Assembly: GCA_016748015.1 (NCBI GenBank) | Contig: JAAOMT010000591.1 | Coordinates: 481,996 to 545,995 of the forward strand | Source of the DNA: Geosiphon pyriformis | Taxonomy: Eukaryota; Glomeromycota; Glomeromycetes; Archaeosporales; Geosiphonaceae | Length of the DNA: 64,000 nucleotides | Direction: 5' to 3' | Translations under genes and position numbers: made by a program | Part shown: in pieces, positions 9,780 through 21,155 of the stretch | How the letters are laid out: each line of letters opens with the position of its first letter | Numbering within the stretch: position 1 is the stretch's first letter | Notes under the pieces: model-generated | Databases searched by the model: none | Told to the model about the DNA's origin: nothing | What the model saw: only the letters and a program-made list of their open reading frames with translations

Positions 9780-11070
9780 TCTTAATAGAATTTTTGGGTA
9801 AAGGACAATACCCACCTGAATACACTTGACAGCAAAAAGAACATTTGCACAAACAATCAAATTTTTATTTGATCTGCCAAAACCAATTATACAAAAGAAA
9901 CAAAAAAGATTCTGACTGCTCCCAGAGAGTTATCAGATTTGAAAAAAGAGAAATTGTAATATATAACATGTACACTGACCCATTAGCTGAACACTTTGGA
10001 AAAACAAAGACAATTCAGAAAATTTTAGTTTGCTATTATTGGCCTATCTTGGAAAAAAACATTGCTGAATATATCAAAACCTGTGACATCTGCCAAAGAA
10101 AAGACAAACCCAATTGCAAAGAAGATATTCATCCAATCTCTGTTGGTCAACCATTTGACAGAATTGGTATAAATGTTGTTGAATCTTTAACAATCACTTC
10201 TGATGGCAACAAATATATTATAACAGCTACCAACTATCTTACAAAGTAAGTAAAAGCAAGAGCCACTTCAAACCAAACAATAGTCTCAATAGCCAATTTC
10301 ATTTATAAAGATATCATCTGCTGTCATGGCTGCCCCAAAGAACTTTTATCTAATAAAGAAAGAGCTTTTCTCAGTATACTGGTTGAAGAACTGTAGAAAA
10401 ATAGGAATACGTCATAAACTTTTCTCTTCTTATCACCCCCAAACAAATGGCCTAGTGGAATGTTTCAATAGAACATTATGTAAAACCCTAGCCAAAACCA
10501 GTGAAGAAACAAACTTATGGGACAAAGTACTGCTTTCAGCTTTGTTTGCTTATAGAACTGTGAATCATGACATAACAAGTTATGAACCTTTTTATCTGCT
10601 TTATGAACGCATGGCAACATTACTAATAGAAACTAATATTGAAACAATACCCTTTAAAAAGATCACAATAAAGAATTACAAAGACATTTTGCAAAGAAGA
10701 CTTGGTACCATTCTTAACTCCTTGGTAGAAACACGAATAATTGCTTTTGAAAAGATAAAACAGTTCCAAGAAAAGCTTAAGAAAAAAAAAACCTATAAAA
10801 CACTTTCTTTAAGTATTGGTGACTTGGTATTGGAATATTGTTCAAACAGAGACAATGTCTATGGTAATAAATTTTCTAGCTAATGGAAAAGACTCTTTAT
10901 AGTCAACAAAGTTTTGAACAATGGTTCTTATATTCTTCAAGATCAATTCAGAACAATCTTCAATGATCATCCTGTTTATGATACACAACTCAAAAAATAC
11001 TATAAACGACCTGATTGGCTGCCTGTTATGGTAATACTGACTCAAATAATCAGCAAAAATCAAGTATAAA
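9780..11070 (+). pseudogene. Integrase of element E2, frame-disrupted
   Basis: The HHCC zinc-binding region (TDPLAEHFG...CDICQRK) is at ~9975-10105. The core follows with GINVVES where the first catalytic Asp is expected, so Asp to Asn. The D-x-E side carries PQTNGLVECFNRT. The frame changes near 10250-10326. The C-terminal tail extends to about 11068, ending ...NQV. Element C has the same domain on the minus strand (39921-38790). DDE core residues are altered in both. Confidence 0.75.
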
Positions 11071-11110
11071 TAAATGCACTATTTCCAAAACAGAGGTATC
11101 TTCAATCGAC

Positions 11111-11767
11111 ATGAACAATTATTTTCTGGATTAAAACATTCAAAATGTCTTTTATACTCTTCATAAGTATTGGATCAAAAACTATCCAAATGCTATTCTG
11201 ACCATTAAAAAACAAATCACTATAACTGATAACAATGGAATACATACTGTTATTAAACCAAAGAAAACCACTACCAGAAGAGAAAAAATTGGTAGTAAAA
11301 TAGATAAATATCTGTTAGAAAGTATAATAGCAGTTATACTTCTATCTTTCAACACTATTGAAAAAACATTTCAAGAAATCTTACCCATAGACAAAAACTT
11401 GTCATATGGAAGGCAATTAGAACTCTATGGTTGTCTTGGTGAAATCATAGAGGATATGAAATTCATAAAGAAAACAACTTCAGAGATACAGGCAGAAATT
11501 TTGGGCATTATATGGTTAGATGTCTCAAGAGTTTTAACTATTGCTAAAAGAGTCAAAACTCTAATACAAAGATTTGGTCTCCTAAATACAAAACTCATTT
11601 TGTCTCAAGTATTATATACCTTATTAACAAAAGACTTTAACAAACTAGTTAGCTTTGAGTTAGATAAAACCCTTCTAATAGATTACATCATAAATAGCTT
11701 AATTTCGCCAGAGCTCAATCTCTTTGAAGAAAATAATGTTACAGTTGAAACTTATACTTCTTATTAA
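11111..11767 (+). pseudogene. Accessory 3' ORF of the E2/C family (~218 codons, one internal stop)
   Basis: The frame from ATG 11111 to the stop at 11767 is open except for TAA at 11132, where CAA is likely ancestral. The product is lysine- and isoleucine-rich with long predicted helices, no membrane segment and no motif I recognise. Element C carries the colinear ORF on the minus strand (38775 to ~38120), where the same start reads ATA and two CAA codons read TAA. The ORF spans the purine tract and ends about 30 bp inside the LTR. It occupies the same place as the 5584-6291 ORF of family A, but I see no convincing sequence similarity between them. Confidence 0.6.
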
Positions 11768-12401
11768 TTATTACATGTATTAGCCACTGATGTCATATAA
11801 ATTAGCCACTCTATTTTTAGTAAGTGATCATTGACCTGATTATTGATCTGATCATTGACCACTTTTGATAGCTATATAAGCAATAAATCTCTTAACTATA
11901 GAAAAGCATGAAGAAATAAAGAAATCAAGAAAATCAAATAAATAAAAATAACAACTTTTATCTCAATCCTTCTCTTATTACTAATTTCTCTTTCCCTACT
12001 TTCAAGTATCTAAACATCTTAAAAGATAAAAGATCATTTGTTGGTTATTTTTTACCCTTTTTCTGAAATGTGTAATTACAACATTTGGAGATTATTAAAT
12101 GAAATGTAACTGAAAAGCACATCTGATACTTAATATTGAATTCTAAGAGTGCCAATGTGAGACATAAAATTATACCAAGTGTGATTATTTGTTAACAGTA
12201 TGGACTATTCTTCTATCTTCAGATTCCCCAGTTATCTTTGAAAAGTATAGCGACTGAAATATTTTATGAGACTGATCTTGCATATTGAATCCATACTTAT
12301 TCAATTCACTCTTTAAAGTTGAATTCCCTTTGATTCCTTTTATCATCCTACAATCCTGTTCTCCCTTGCTATCTATTAGTTTATTACTCCAACCCATAAC
12401 A
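11737..12401 (+). repeat. 3' LTR of element E2 (665 bp)
   Basis: Runs TGTTACAGTTG to CCAACCCATAACA and is the reverse complement of the two LTRs of element C. Repeats of the type TGATCATTGACC/TGATTATTGATC (11824-11862) precede the TATA-like TATATAAG at 11873. No 5' LTR of this copy is present in the window. Confidence 0.85.
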
Positions 12402-12461
12402 ATATATTATATAAAACAATATATTAAAATATAATAGTCAGAAAGATACTATCTTTGACTA
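12402..12461. other. Short AT-rich junction between E2 LTR and LINE G1
   Basis: About 60 bp of AT-rich sequence between the end of the LTR and the 5'-truncated start of the next LINE. Nothing recognisable. Confidence 0.5.
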
Positions 12462-14098
12462 GAAGACCTTTAAGCATTGGAAAAGACTGAATCTACATGG
12501 CCCTGTCTCTGACTGGTTTAGGCTATCTGTTGATTTTCTTGGTAGTTTAGCCTTTCTCCCTGCTTATTCTTTCTCTTTGGGTGGTTTTGGTGTTTTTAGT
12601 GTTTTAAGGTCTAATGAGTTTGGTCTTATTTGTAATCAATTATTGAATGTCACAGATAACATTATATCTGTGTATACAGATGGATCTCTATGGAACTTGG
12701 GCAGTGCTAATGTGAAGGCTGGTGCAATGGTCTTTTTTGAGAACATCAACTTGGGTTTAGGAATTAGAGTTTCTGGTTTGTTGTTCTCTACTTTAGCAGA
12801 GCTATAGACTATAGCTTTAGTTTTTGAGTGTGTTCCTTCCTTCAACTCGGTTCACCTTTTCATGGACAGTCAGACTGCCTTGGATACATGCATATTGGAA
12901 TTGAGTCTGGTGCATCTGAATTTTTGGAATTGGTGTTGGGTCAAATGTCAGCATATTGAAAACATTATTAGGAAAAAGAATTTGAGTGTTACTTGGTACA
13001 AGGTTAAAGACCATTCGGGTGTTTTAGGTAATGAACATGCTGATGCTCTTGCTGATGCAGCTTTTTGTTCTCCTTGGTGCTTTCCTCTCAGCTTAGAAAA
13101 ACATTGTATTTTAGTGGAAGGTAGTGTAGTTTCTGGGAATTCTAGATATTTTGTGCATGGAATTTTTTGCTCTATTTATCGTGCATATTGGGAACTTGGT
13201 TCTGGTTCTGGTGTTTTAGATAGTAGTTTGCTTTCAGATATGAATTGGCATAGCTCTTCCTCAGTATGGCATCCTGATTCACATATGGCTGCTGGTTTCA
13301 CTAGTAAACTTACTGTTATTATTCAAACATACTTCATAAAAGCTTTGTATTGTCAGTTATCAGTCACTATACAGAAGTAATTGTATAACAAGTATTATCT
13401 CAGTGTATTGTGTTTGTATTGTGGTGATGTTGAAGTCTCAGATTATGCTTTTTCTTGTATGTTTGATGATTTGATCTGTCATTGTTTGTTGGATGCCCAT
13501 GTAACTATATGGTGTGCAATTTCTGGTCTTTTCATCTCCTTCTTGTGTATGTCTCAATTGTTGTCATCTTGTGTTTCAAATGCTACAGTATGCATAGTTC
13601 TTTACAAGGGCTTTGTTTTTAAAGATTGGCTTCGTGAGGCTGTGTCAGTTTTCAAAGGCTCCAAGAGTGTGAGTTGGAAGGTAGTAGACTTTGTGTGTGG
13701 TTTTTGTCTTGCTTTTAAGGAAGAAGTTTGGTCAGTCTATGCCAAGCATTATGCTTTTATGAAAAAGAATAGGCTGATACTATCTGATGGGTCAATTCCA
13801 AGATTGATTTCTGAGCTGTCTTTGTCATTTTCTGCTGGTATAGTTAGCCTGTTGGGTATTGATGAGGCATTTGGTGTGAGTTTTGGGTTTCGTAAGTCTT
13901 ATTTGTTTCTCTCAAGTATTAAGAGTCCTGTTTCTGTTTATATAGGTGCTTAGTGTTGTTCTAATTAGCTTGAGTGACTAGTTATGTGTAGTAAATACAT
14001 GATTCACACCTAATTTAGATCATTTTTGATGTATTGTACTAGGTAGTATTTAGACTTCACTTGTTAAATAAATAAATAAATAAAAATATAAATATCAA
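12462..14098 (+). mobile_element. LINE G1, 5'-truncated (RNase H and C-terminus)
   Basis: Reads from ...TFKHWKRL in the linker before RNase H to the C-terminus at 13953, then ~110 bp of 3' UTR and an (AAAT)n tail at 14066-14098. RNase HI motifs: VYTDGS (12673), LAEL with the following Gln codon as TAG (12805), FMDSQTAL and NEHADAL. A cysteine cluster near the C-terminus (CLYCGD...C) matches the other copies. Frame 1 is kept throughout, with TAG at 12805 and TAA at 13378. Truncation from the 5' end is typical of LINE insertion. Confidence 0.82.
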
Positions 14099-14289
14099 AT
14101 AAAAAAAATACAATTAATATAATAAATTAATATAAATATTATATAATAATTGAATTATTTATTATAAAAATTATTATCTATATTTAATTTTTGTAAATTT
14201 AAAATTTAAAATATGAAAAATATAAATTATATATTTTTTTATGTTTTATTAAATATAATTTAATTATTATATATATTTAAAATAAATAC
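14099..14289. other. AT-rich spacer
   Basis: About 190 bp of almost pure A/T between two LINE 3' ends. No feature seen. Confidence 0.5.
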
Positions 14290-15262
14290 ACTAGTGGTGG
14301 TATCTGATAATATTTGGCATTTTGCTCATAAAGTTTTTAGGTTTATGAATCATGTTTGTTGGAAGGTTGGTCTTAGTTCTGCTATTGTTAACAAAAATAT
14401 AATCAGTGATATGGATTGGGTTTATACTGCTTTGGTTTGGCACTCTAATTCACACATGACAGCTGAATTTACCAGTAAGTCTACTGTGGGTCTATGTTTA
14501 TATTTTTTAAAGGCTTTATACTACTGTCTGTCAGTCGCTGTATGAAAGCATTTGTATAATAAGGATTATCTGAGTGTTTTGTGTTTCTATTGTGGAAAGA
14601 TAGAGAGCTTTGATCATTTTTTTGTGTGTGTATTTGACTCTGGGGTCTGTAAAAATCTAATTGCTTCCCATTCAGCTAAGTGGCATGTTGTGTCTGGTCT
14701 GAGTTTTCATTTGTCTCTGGTCTTGCAGGTGCTTTTTTTATGTGTTTTTGATGTTGTGTTATACACTACTGTGAGCAAGGACTTCTTGTTCAGAAACAGA
14801 TATCTGGAAACTATGTCTGTTTTTGGTAATGCTAAATCTGTAGGAAGATTTATTACTGACTTTGTTTGGGGTTTTGGTGCTGCTTACCATACTAACATAT
14901 GGTTGGTTAGAGCCAAATATAGAGCTTTTATGGAAAAAAGTAGTTTGATTCTCCATAATGATTCTGTTTCTCTTGTAATTCAAGATTTGTTATCTTTGTT
15001 ATTAGCTAAAGCAGTTAGGTTGCTTGAAGTTACTGAAACTCTTAATGTCTGTTTTGGTTTTTACAAACTTTGCTGTTTTTTTTGGCATTAATAGTGTGAT
15101 ATCTGTCTTGATAAATTTGTAGTATTACTTTGATTGGTCCGAATGGCTGGTCATATGTGGTAAATACATGATTTGTGCCTAGTTTAGATTACTTAGATTG
15201 ATGTATTGTGCTAAGTAACATTTGGGCCTTACTTGTTAAACATAATAAATAAATAAAAAAAA
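14290..15262 (+). mobile_element. LINE G2, 5'-truncated C-terminal fragment
   Basis: ORFs 14294-14545 and 14552-15091 share a frame and match the end of LINE ORF2 after RNase H (SDNIWHF, VWHSNSHM, LYNKDYLSVLCFYCG). They are followed by the family's 3' UTR (TGGTCATATGTGGTAAATAC...) and an A-rich tail at 15243-15262. It is closest to G1, with the same 3' UTR wording. Confidence 0.78.
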
Positions 15263-15264
15263 TA

Positions 15265-16220
15265 CACTCTTTTTAAAAAATGGTTTTAGATTATTTAGTT
15301 AATAAAAATAAATTGGTTTTAAAGTTTAAAAAAGTTAAGTTTAAGATAATAAGATTATAAAAGATTAAAAAAAACAAAAATATTTTGAATATTATTTCTA
15401 AATTATAATATAATTAATATTTATTTTTAGTTTATATTAATAATAAGATCTTTTTTAATATTATAAATATTATTAATTTTAATAAAATACTAAGTATAAT
15501 TAAGTAATTATCTGATAAAAAAGCTGTAGACCTATTTAATATTACCAATAAATTATGAAAATATTATAATAGTTTGATTTTAAGTATGTTTTTAACTTTT
15601 TTAAATTTTTGTTTAATTTATAAAATGGATTTTTAATCATAAAAAGAAGTATAAATCTTAATAATTCCTAAATTATATAAATAAAAAAGTGTTTTAATTA
15701 ATACTAAACTTATTGTCTTGATTAAAATTATGTAAAAAATTCTTTTTAAAATTTTTATAATACTTTTAATATTTTTTGTAAAGATAATTTTTCAGTATTA
15801 AAAAATATAATAATATAATCTCTAATTTTTACAATTGGCTTTGTAGTAAAAAATGTTTTAAAGAAAAATTATAAACTTTAATTGGTTTTACAAAATATAT
15901 ATAAAGCTTATAACTTAGTTAATTAATAATATTTAGTAAACAGTTTAATTTAGATTAAAATATACAACAAATTTATAAATTTTTTGATAAAATTTATAAT
16001 AATAAAATTAATTGTATTATAACAGACTATAGTTTATCAAATAAAACCAAAATAAAGTAATTTTTCTTTATTTTAATGTATTTTTTATAATCTTTTTTTG
16101 TGTAAGATTAAAAAATTAAAAAAGTATATATAATTACAGATTAAATACTAAGTTTGTTATTAAAACAAAATATATTAAGAACCAGATTAATTTTATTTGT
16201 GTAATAATATTAATATTATA
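15265..16220 (+). mobile_element. LINE G3, decayed internal RT fragment
   Basis: Heavily AT-mutated. Translated in changing frames, it still follows the RT region of LINE ORF2: TLFKKWF at the start, then a counterpart of LPDGKAAGLSGISNELW near 15500-15560, MIPKLYEW at ~15660 and YRLNSHFIS at ~16135. No open frame longer than about 60 codons remains. Both boundaries are approximate. Confidence 0.55.
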
Positions 16221-16555
16221 ATATAAGTTATTTCTTAATTTTTAATTATTGTATATATTTATGTACTTCTTTTTAAAGATTAATTTAAAATCTACTTACA
16301 GCAGTAAGATTTTTTTAAGTTTATTTTTATATGTATTTAAAGTATTTTTTTAAGCTAAAAATACAAAATATTAATAGCTTTTTAATGTTTTTCTTAATTT
16401 TTGCAATAAAGTTTTTATTAATTAATAATAATATAAATAATTAATAATTATTCTTTCAAAAAATTCAGTTAATAAATAATAATTTTATTTAATAAATAAT
16501 ACTAATAAGTTTTCTAATATTTTTAATAATAATAATTTAATTTTCAATATTTTTT
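16221..16555. other. AT-rich stretch without recognisable feature
   Basis: Low-complexity A/T sequence between LINE remnants G3 and G4. I see no gene or clear repeat. Confidence 0.4.
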
Positions 16556-19500
16556 TTATTTTTTTTTGATTAAAAATTTTTGTCTTTTTTTTATTAATCT
16601 TTTAATTACAATGAAAGCATAAATTAGTCGAAAAAATAAATTTTTTCTTTTTCTTTTTCTTCTTGTTTTCTTAGTTATTTTTTTTATTATATTTTTGTTT
16701 TTTGTTATAAAACTAATAGGCTTTGTTGCTGGTGATTCTGTTTCTGCTTCTGTTTCTGTTAAATTGAAACTCAGTCTGACACTAAGAAAAAGCAAATTAA
16801 AAGTGTTTACTTTCACAATATATCCTATAAAAAGCCAAAAAAGTTTGTGACTAATGTCAATAAAATTGATTTGTTTGCTGGTTTTTTGGGTTTAATAAAT
16901 ATAGACAGCATTAATATAAAATTACAAAGTCTTGAGGTAACAAAATAAATAGTAAAAAGAACAATATAAGTAATTTGTTAAATATAAAAAACATAAAAAA
17001 CATAGTTACAAAGAAAACTAGTTATATTAATTCAAATACTTCAATAATTAACAAAATAGTAAACAATACTATATCTAGAAAAATACATACTTAAATATAT
17101 GTTTTAAGTTACTTTTTAAAAACTTCTTTGTTTGATTTATTAAATAATAATAATGATGTTTTGGTACTTTTGTTTTTTAAGTTTGCTGACTTCAGATTAT
17201 TATTATTGGTTAGATTATATGTATTAAACTGTTTGTTATTTTTAATAAAACTAATAGTAATAAGTTAATTGCAATAAAAAAATTTTTTATTGTATTAATG
17301 GTTTTGAAAGAGTTTTTACTTTCTTAAAATTTTCAGAGATAATTAGATCATTATTTACATTAGAATTGAATTTAAAAAAAACTAAAGAAATGATTATTAA
17401 TAAAAAAATTTTGGTTAATAATAATATTAGAAAAACAAATAATCATACAGATTAGGAAGTTATAGTCAAGAAAATTTCTGTAGATTTTCTAAAATCAATT
17501 ATAGAATTAGTGTTTTCTAAGTTTAGTAAGATTGTATTTATTAAAATACAGCTTATTGGTTTTTGGCAAAAGACTTTAGTAAAATTTAAATTTTTTAAAA
17601 TTATTAATTTAGTTGTTTCTGAATGGTTAATACTTATAAAAAAATTTTAATTCATATAACCAAGACTGTAAGCAATAAACAAGCATAAATGTTTAAAGAT
17701 TAGAATTGGATTTTGCTATATATCTTATTAATTAATATTATTGCTTACAATCTTTTTAATTTGTTAATATTATATAGTAGAAAAATTTGTTTTATTGGCT
17801 ATAATTCAAGTATATATAAACATAATTATTGTGTAATTGTTTGTTTTGTTAATAAAACATCAAAAAACACTGCTATTAATTCTACTTCAATTTTTAAGAA
17901 TGTAAATCTCACTAAATCGGTTTATTATTAGCTGTTTGTGCTTAATATAAACAATTTGGTTATGTTTTTGTTATATGTTTTAATAGTAAAAATTCAGAAG
18001 ATTACAATAAAAAGCCAGTTTTATTTTAAAATTAAGTATAATTGGCCAATATATATAAAAAAAACAGATTTTTATAGTTTGTTTGGTCTCTTTTAATAGT
18101 AAAACTTGGACTTAAATTGCTAATAATTCTTTGTTTCTTTTTCTTTTTGTGTAAAATAGTTCTTTAAAAATTGGCTTCTCTTCAAAAATAAAATCTTTTT
18201 TACTAGTTATATTGAATATAAGTGATAAATTTACTGTTTATAAGTGCAGTCTTACTAGTTTTGTAAAGCAAGTTAACAAGTTGACTAAAAAATTAAATAT
18301 ATTTAAGCCAATAATTTTTCAGCCTAACTTTAGATATTAGCTATTAGTAACTCTTTTATTATAGAATTTAGGAACAAATACAGTAATAAATAAAAGTTTA
18401 AATGTAATTACTAGTAATAAGACTGTTACAAAGACAAAGTTTTTAGACTAGTTAATTGTTTTTAAGTTGAAAAATAAAATAAACAATTTGTTATCTATTG
18501 GCCAAAATAAACAATAAAAATTTGAGTTCAAACAATCTTTTTTAATAATAACCAATCTGGTCTAGAAAATTGCTATATGTAATATTCAAAATATTAATAT
18601 TTCTGCTAAGCAAGATAATGTTGTTTATTGACATATAAATTTAGATAATATGGTTTTTATTATTATAAAGACAAAATTGAAGTTTAATATTAAGCTATAA
18701 ATTATGAATAAGTTTAATAAAATTCGATTTTTATGTCTGGTTTAAATATTGGTTTTCTTAATGCTAGTATAGTTATTATTATAAACAGTTTTTTGGCTCA
18801 GCACATTTTGAAGATAAAAAAAATTTTAAGTTAATTAATTTCAATATGTTTTTTGTTTTAGGACAAGTTTTTAATTACAATTTTGAAATTATATACAGGT
18901 ATTTTGTTTGTGTTTAGATTTAAACAGACTTTGAAAATCAATTTTTTTATTGCTAAGACAATTAATACCAGTTTATTTGTGGTTTTGGGTGGGAATTTTA
19001 ATAAAAATAAATCTAAGAAGAGTATTAGCTTTAAGTTTTGTATAGGTTTGGGTTTAATCAATTTTTTTAGTAAATATTTTTTAGCCAAAACTTTTACTTG
19101 AAGCAATTTGAAAGGAATAAAAAAAGTTATTGATTATATTTTTGTAAGTAAAAATCTGTTATCTATTATTACAGACTATAATATTAATATAATATCAAAT
19201 ATTTTTAATACTAACCACAAGACTATAATAATTTTAGTTGGTTTGGAAAGTTTTCTAAATGTTTATTTGAATATTATTCATAAACAAGTTAATAAAGATT
19301 GATAGAAGTTTAAATTCAAAAATACAAATAATGCCAAATAGATATAATTCAAAAAATATTTTTCTATTAAGCTCTTAATAATAATAAATAAATTCTTAAA
19401 TACAAAAGCTCTTGGTAATTTGAATACAATATAAGAGATATTAAAAAAAATAATAGTAAAAGCAATTAATAATATGTTCTTTAAACATTAATTCAGTGTG

Positions 19501-20208
19501 TTTGATTGTGTAAAAAACAAATTATTTTCAAAGTTTTTTGAGTTAAAATTGCTGGTAGCCAAAATTGTTAAAAAAATGAGTTTGAATAATATGTCTGAAT
19601 TTGATTATTTAATTAATAAATAGTTAATTTTGGGTAACAAAAAGACTTTTAAGATAATAAATATGGTTTAGAATAGTGCATAAAAAATAGATATCATTAA
19701 GTATTTGTCAATGATTAAAAAAAATATAGAAAATTCAAATATTATAAATCAAAATTGGCTAAGAAAGTTTCTATTAGAGAGGCAATTAAAAAACATATGA
19801 AAAGTTTTTGTTCTAATAAAAAAAATATGATAAAAAGTATTTTGAAGTAATTTTTTTACAAGATAATTCTTAATTACTTAATAGTTAAAAAAGATTTGGT
19901 ATTAGAATTTAATAAAGTAAAAATTAGTGTTAATAGAATTATAAAAGAGTAAACAAAAAAATGGGCTGTGTTTTTAATGCTGTCTAAGCTTTAGTTGTAC
20001 CAATATGCTCTATTAACCTATGTAAGTAATAATGTTTTTTCTGGCATAATAAAAAAAATCAACATAAATAAACTGTATTTGGTAGTAAATAATCTGTCTA
20101 ATAGCAAAGCCACTGATTTATCTGGCATTTTTAATAAACTTTAAAAACATAATAATAAAACTATAATAAAGTGTCATTTGAATTTAATGAATTTATATTT
20201 GTTATTGG

Positions 20209-21155
20209 TGTTACCCAAGTAAAAAAACCAAAAAGCTATGGGAAAACATGACAAAGAAATGTAACAAGAAAAATGTGATATAACTTAAGGTAACATAGAA
20301 CAAACGTGAGTAATAGCTAGCAATATCAAGCAATAGCTAGTAATAATGAGCAATAGCTAGCAATAACAAAACAATAGCTAACAATAGTGAAACAATTGAA
20401 AACAATCCTGTAAAACCAAAAGAATATATAAAAGCAAGTAGTTGTAGAAGTTAAAAAAACAGTTAGTTAGCAATCAATTTTACTTTGTATTATACTTATT
20501 ATATATTCATAGTCCGAAATACAATAATTATCAAAAAAACAAAAAAAAATTCCATTTACCAATTCATGTTCTCCAATCTTACAGATTTTAATTGAAATTA
20601 AAATCAGTATTTCTTACTTTTGTTCCAGAACAGATGCCACTAGCATAAATGTCTCGAACTCTTAATAATTTAAACTAATCACTCTTGATCATGGCAATTG
20701 ACAAAAACTAATTTTTTTCTTTTTTTTTCCTTTTCTTTCTTTATTTTCTTTTCTTTCTTTTTTTGTTTGAAGTGGCAACATAAGAAAATTAACTGTCTTA
20801 GAATAGACTTCATGATAGTCTGGTAAAAGAGAAAAGCTCCCTCTAAGTTTTGGATATTAATGTTATCTTGGTAGCTTACCAGAAGGGTGAAAAAACAATA
20901 CTGGACCCTAACGACTGTGCTCATTAGTGTGGAGAAGAAAGCTTACATTTATGAAAAACATTGCAATCAACAAAAAACAAACTTTGTGCCTTATAACCAA
21001 AGAACTTAGTGAGTAGACTCACATCCAAGAATAAATTTTCAGAGACTGATAATACTAACACTGTGAAAAGAGCAGACAACCTTGAAAAACTCAAAAATAG
21101 AGCACCAAATATTATCACTATACCTTATCCAGTTTACTCATAATATTGGGTAATG
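20209..21155 (+). repeat. Solo LTR (family Y) inside LINE G4
   Basis: A ~945-bp insertion that interrupts LINE RT coding text. It starts TGTTACCCAA and ends TTGGGTAA(TG), giving an 8-bp terminal inverted repeat. It contains repeats of CAATAGCTAGCAATA type (20318-20395), a TATA-like ATATATAAAA (20424), a polypyrimidine tract (20706-20765), and a CTGGTAA/TTACCAG pair (20820-20826, 20876-20882). No coding capacity. The target duplication is not clear. It resembles LTR X in layout but not in its upstream repeats. Confidence 0.65.
20811..20888 (+). promoter_or_regulatory. Predicted stem-loop in LTR Y
   Basis: GATAGTCTGGTAAAAG and GTAGCTTACCAGAAGGG enclose about 50 bases. The complementary CTGGTAA/TTACCAG heptamers and the AGAAGGG that follows match LTR X at 8131-8205, while the enclosed loop differs, as expected for a selected structure. 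Confidence 0.45.

Larger units (their letters stand above)
8400..12401 (+). mobile_element. Ty3/gypsy-like element E2, 5'-truncated, sister of element C
   Basis: Contains RT, RNase H, integrase, a 3' ORF and a 3' LTR, colinear with element C on the other strand (41480 to 37414). Gag and protease are missing because the X LTR abuts the start of RT. It carries stop codons and at least two frame changes (RT/RNase H at 8794 and 9259 share a frame; integrase segments at 9845 and 10326 do not). It is an inactive relic. Confidence 0.82.
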
